Shown here one piece after another: positions 61,534-64,000 of a DNA stretch of 64,000 bases. Below the pieces are notes generated by a model, which saw only the letters and a program-made list of their open reading frames with translations, was not told where the DNA came from and ran no database searches. The translations under genes were made by a program, and so were the position numbers. The DNA lies in contig PDUO01000030.1 in assembly GCA_003008705.1 (NCBI GenBank), positions 187,985-251,984 on the forward strand. The letters are read 5' to 3'. Source of the DNA: Pezicula radicicola (taxonomy: Eukaryota; Ascomycota; Leotiomycetes; Helotiales; Dermateaceae). Position 1 is the stretch's first letter, and each line of letters starts with the position of its first letter.

Positions 61534-63136
61534 TCAGTTCCCGTTTGTCCCGTTTGTCCCGTTCGTCCCGTTCGTCCCGTTCTCCATAGCCTTAGCCTTC
61601 CTAATATCACTCCCCTGCACCCAACTGCCATGCAACCCATCCCTCAACCTCAGCGGCAACCGAATAGTAGCAATAGGACCCTCCCCAATCTTCCTCGCAT
61701 CAAACATCAATAAATCATCCCGTCTTTCCACCCATCGATTCGACAACAATAAAAGATATCCATCATCGATCTCAGCTCCTTCATACCTAGGTACGAAAAC
61801 TGGTTCTTGGAGTGTTTGTGATGGTCCTGGCCAGTAGGTCTGTCTTGTATTGGTTGGTATGTGATGATAGTTTAATACGTTCATTCCTCCTTGGAATAAT
61901 ACTTGTCCTCCATGTGAAAACTTCTCTGGGTCGGAGGAGAGGATCCAGTAACTTGAGTATTTTTGGGTTGTTGCGCGGTCGTCGATTCGGCCGAATTCAA
62001 AGGTTCCATCGAGGAGGATTTCGGGTTGGAGGATCTTGGATGTATCGGCTTTGGGCGAGAAACGGTATCTGAAGACTGGTGCGGTCATTTTTGCTGGGTT
62101 TTGGGTGAATTTTATGCCGGAGGTGTTGGGGAAGAAGGGAAATATACAGTCGTTCCAGACGGAGGCGTCCAGTATTATGTCGCCATTTTCTTCGTATGCG
62201 TTGAGTGTGTGGACCCAGAAACCTCGGGGGGTCTTGAACCACTTCACGTCTTCTGGCTTGGCTCCGCGCCGAGGAAGGACACCGAGCATTTGGAAGTCTT
62301 GCTTCTCGTCGTAGAAGAAATGCTCGCCGCCCGCTTGCATCTGTTTGAGATCTGCTTTTAGAGTGTTCAAAGGAAATATCACGTAGTTTTCAGTGGAGAA
62401 GAAGTCGTGGATCATGCAGGCGTATGGGGCCATGATCCAGACTTCTTCTGAAATAGTACCCGTTTTATCCACCATGAAGTAGCAGATGTCCCTTGTTGCA
62501 TCGCCCTTTGCTTCGTAGCCAAAGGCTATCATTTCGCCCGTCTTCTCGTCAAATTTAGGATGCGCTGTGTGCGTTTGTGATCTTAGAGTTCCGTTGAAGT
62601 CGACAATCTTCCGTGTCTCCAGGGTGACTGGGTCGAGCTCGTATGGTGGTCCATCTTCCTTCAATGACATAAGTTTACCGGCATGATACACGATATGAGT
62701 GTTCGAAGTAGTCCGAGTAATTATACCTTTTACCCGAGGGTCGTCTGTGTATTTATTGCGGTATCTTCCTACAAGGGCCTACAAAACATCCAATTAGAGA
62801 AATGGAGTGACAATCGGGAGATTGTATGAGTACCATCCGTGCTTCGTTCTCAGCAACATATTTAGCTGTGCGTACGTATCGATTCTTGAAATCGACGTGG
62901 CCATCTTTGAAGACAAAGCTGGCTACATTTCCGTCTCCGTTTATTGGTACGTCGTCTTCGAAACGAGGTGGGAAGGTTGAGTCTGGTTGGATGCGATAGA
63001 ATGTTCCGTCGAGATCAGTTGGCACCTTTCCTTCTATCTCAAGGGATCGGACGTCTGCTTCGAACCGAGTTGGCTCATTCCACCCAGTGAAAGTCTCTGT
63101 CTTTGGGAAAAGGGTGCTTGGTACAGGATGTACCAT
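61534..63136 (-). CDS. carotenoid oxygenase family, lignostilbene dioxygenase-like
   Basis: Two exons (63136-62834, 62778-61534) join in phase to 515 residues. Family features: DLDGTFYRIQPDSTFPPRFE near the N terminus and the four iron-binding His candidates in THTAHPKFD, CMIHDFF, WVHTLNAYE and, at the end, DGLHGSW. VPRYEGAEIDDGYLLLLSNR is the conserved blade before the last His. The sequence style (PPYELDPVTLET, MIAFGYEAKG) resembles lignostilbene/resveratrol-cleaving enzymes such as fungal CAO-1 more than carotenoid-cleaving ones, so it probably splits the central double bond of a stilbene with O2 and Fe(II). There is no signal peptide. The C terminus ends in an NGT repeat beyond the domain. 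Confidence 0.9.
61537..61581. repeat. 9 bp coding minisatellite (Asn-Gly-Thr tail)
   Basis: Nine-base units GTTTGTCCC/GTTCGTCCC in about five tandem copies encode the NGT repeats at the C terminus of the oxygenase. Because the unit is three codons, changes in copy number keep the frame. Confidence 0.85.
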
Positions 63137-64000
63137 TTTCAAGTACCTGGTAGGTGACTTGAGACAATATAATGATATTGAAGTAGTGGTCTTCACTGGT
63201 AACCGAGGCTAGTCGGGTGATTGGGGGAGAGGATGCAGCTATATATGGTTTCTTCGTGTCGGACTCCAGTTTGCATTGTCGCTCACCTGCGGACATCTAC
63301 TCATGCTTGGCGTGGTATCAGACATGGTGTTTCCCAATGTCAATAAGCCGCCGTGGAGTATTGCTTCGGGAAACCGCGCAATATAATGACCATGTCAGCT
63401 CTTGCATTATCCTTACTAGATCTTGAAGTACTTATAAGAAAGTATAATGCGAAAAGCATCCAATGGAGCTCTTCGCATTACATGTCGGACACCATGTGGC
63501 GGGAAGATCTGCGGGGTGAACAAAAAGTGTGAGATTCCCGCGCTTCGTGTCGTTATCGTCCCCCCACTGGTACCGCTACTCCACAACTTGGCATACAAAG
63601 TAGTGAGGTTTGTGGAGAGGATGAGACCAGTGTAGCATGACTTTCGTCCAGTACGAAGATATGAAAAGCTAATCCAAGAGATGACAGCTGCACCTTCGTT
63701 CCATCTGTCCGGTCTTCATCTGCCAGTAAAGCCTCGTTGGCGTAATGTTTTTAGACGTCTTACTCCTAGTCTCTCTCGGCTAGCAAACATCTGTATGCAT
63801 CTCACCGACTGGGCTGACATACAAGTATGCATGTCGGCAGATCTGCGGGACATCATAATAGCTTCTTTCTTCTAAGGATGCAGCTAGCCTCAACATCTTT
63901 GAACAGGAGGATTCGACGGAGATTGATATTCGAGAATGCCGACGAACATGCCGGATCCGTGAAGCATTCGTATGAGGTGGAAGAGAATATTATACAGTGA
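63137..64000. other. intergenic to window end, no gene seen
   Basis: Promoter side of the oxygenase followed by sequence with only short frames; no motif, RNA or repeat could be supported. Confidence 0.45.

Noticed and set aside
1..64000. CRISPR array, bacterial operon or phage features
   Set aside because: None seen; intron content and gene families show a fungal nuclear genome.

Overview
The window looks like nuclear DNA of a filamentous ascomycete (Pezizomycotina; Leotiomycetes is a guess from overall gene flavour, not shown). Reasons: short 48-90 bp GT-AG introns with CTAAC/CTAAT branch sites, a HET-domain gene, Zn2Cys6 regulators, a DUF6594 protein, a PRISE-type reductase, and TA-saturated blocks typical of old repeats mutated by repeat-induced point mutation (RIP). 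All exon joins were made by eye from splice signals and reading phase.

Layout. 1-10 kb is relic-rich: two AT-rich blocks flank an orphan membrane-protein gene; then come a secreted beta-propeller protein, a tRNA-Leu(UAG) with a non-pairing acceptor stem, and a carboxylesterase pseudogene split by a 426 bp insertion with a 6 bp target duplication. 10-26 kb holds a HET protein, a large many-exon SLIP-GC-like GTPase, a zinc-finger protein, a PRISE-family reductase and a small single-PAH protein. 26.7-31 kb is one very large gene for a cellobiose-dehydrogenase-like flavocytochrome with a long wall-protein-like tail carrying three 66-residue Cys repeats. 32-46 kb mixes intact genes (GNAT acetyltransferase, secreted GMC oxidoreductase, type-B carboxylesterase) with three damaged ones (MFS transporter with one TGA, DUF3237 remnant, Zn2Cys6 regulator with TAA inside the zinc cluster). 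46-64 kb is mostly intact: DUF6594 protein, two Zn2Cys6 regulators, FAD aromatic hydroxylase, GDXG-type alpha/beta hydrolase, an unrecognised 245-residue protein and a lignostilbene-type carotenoid oxygenase.

Two copies of one non-autonomous TA-inserting element (42356-42671 and 55547-55756) share long terminal inverted repeats, and differences between the arms are G/A transitions, as RIP would leave.

Functionally, the flavocytochrome, GMC oxidoreductase, FAD hydroxylase, hydrolase, stilbene-type dioxygenase and nearby regulators suggest an accessory region for extracellular oxidation and breakdown of plant-derived aromatics. That link is inference from families and proximity only.
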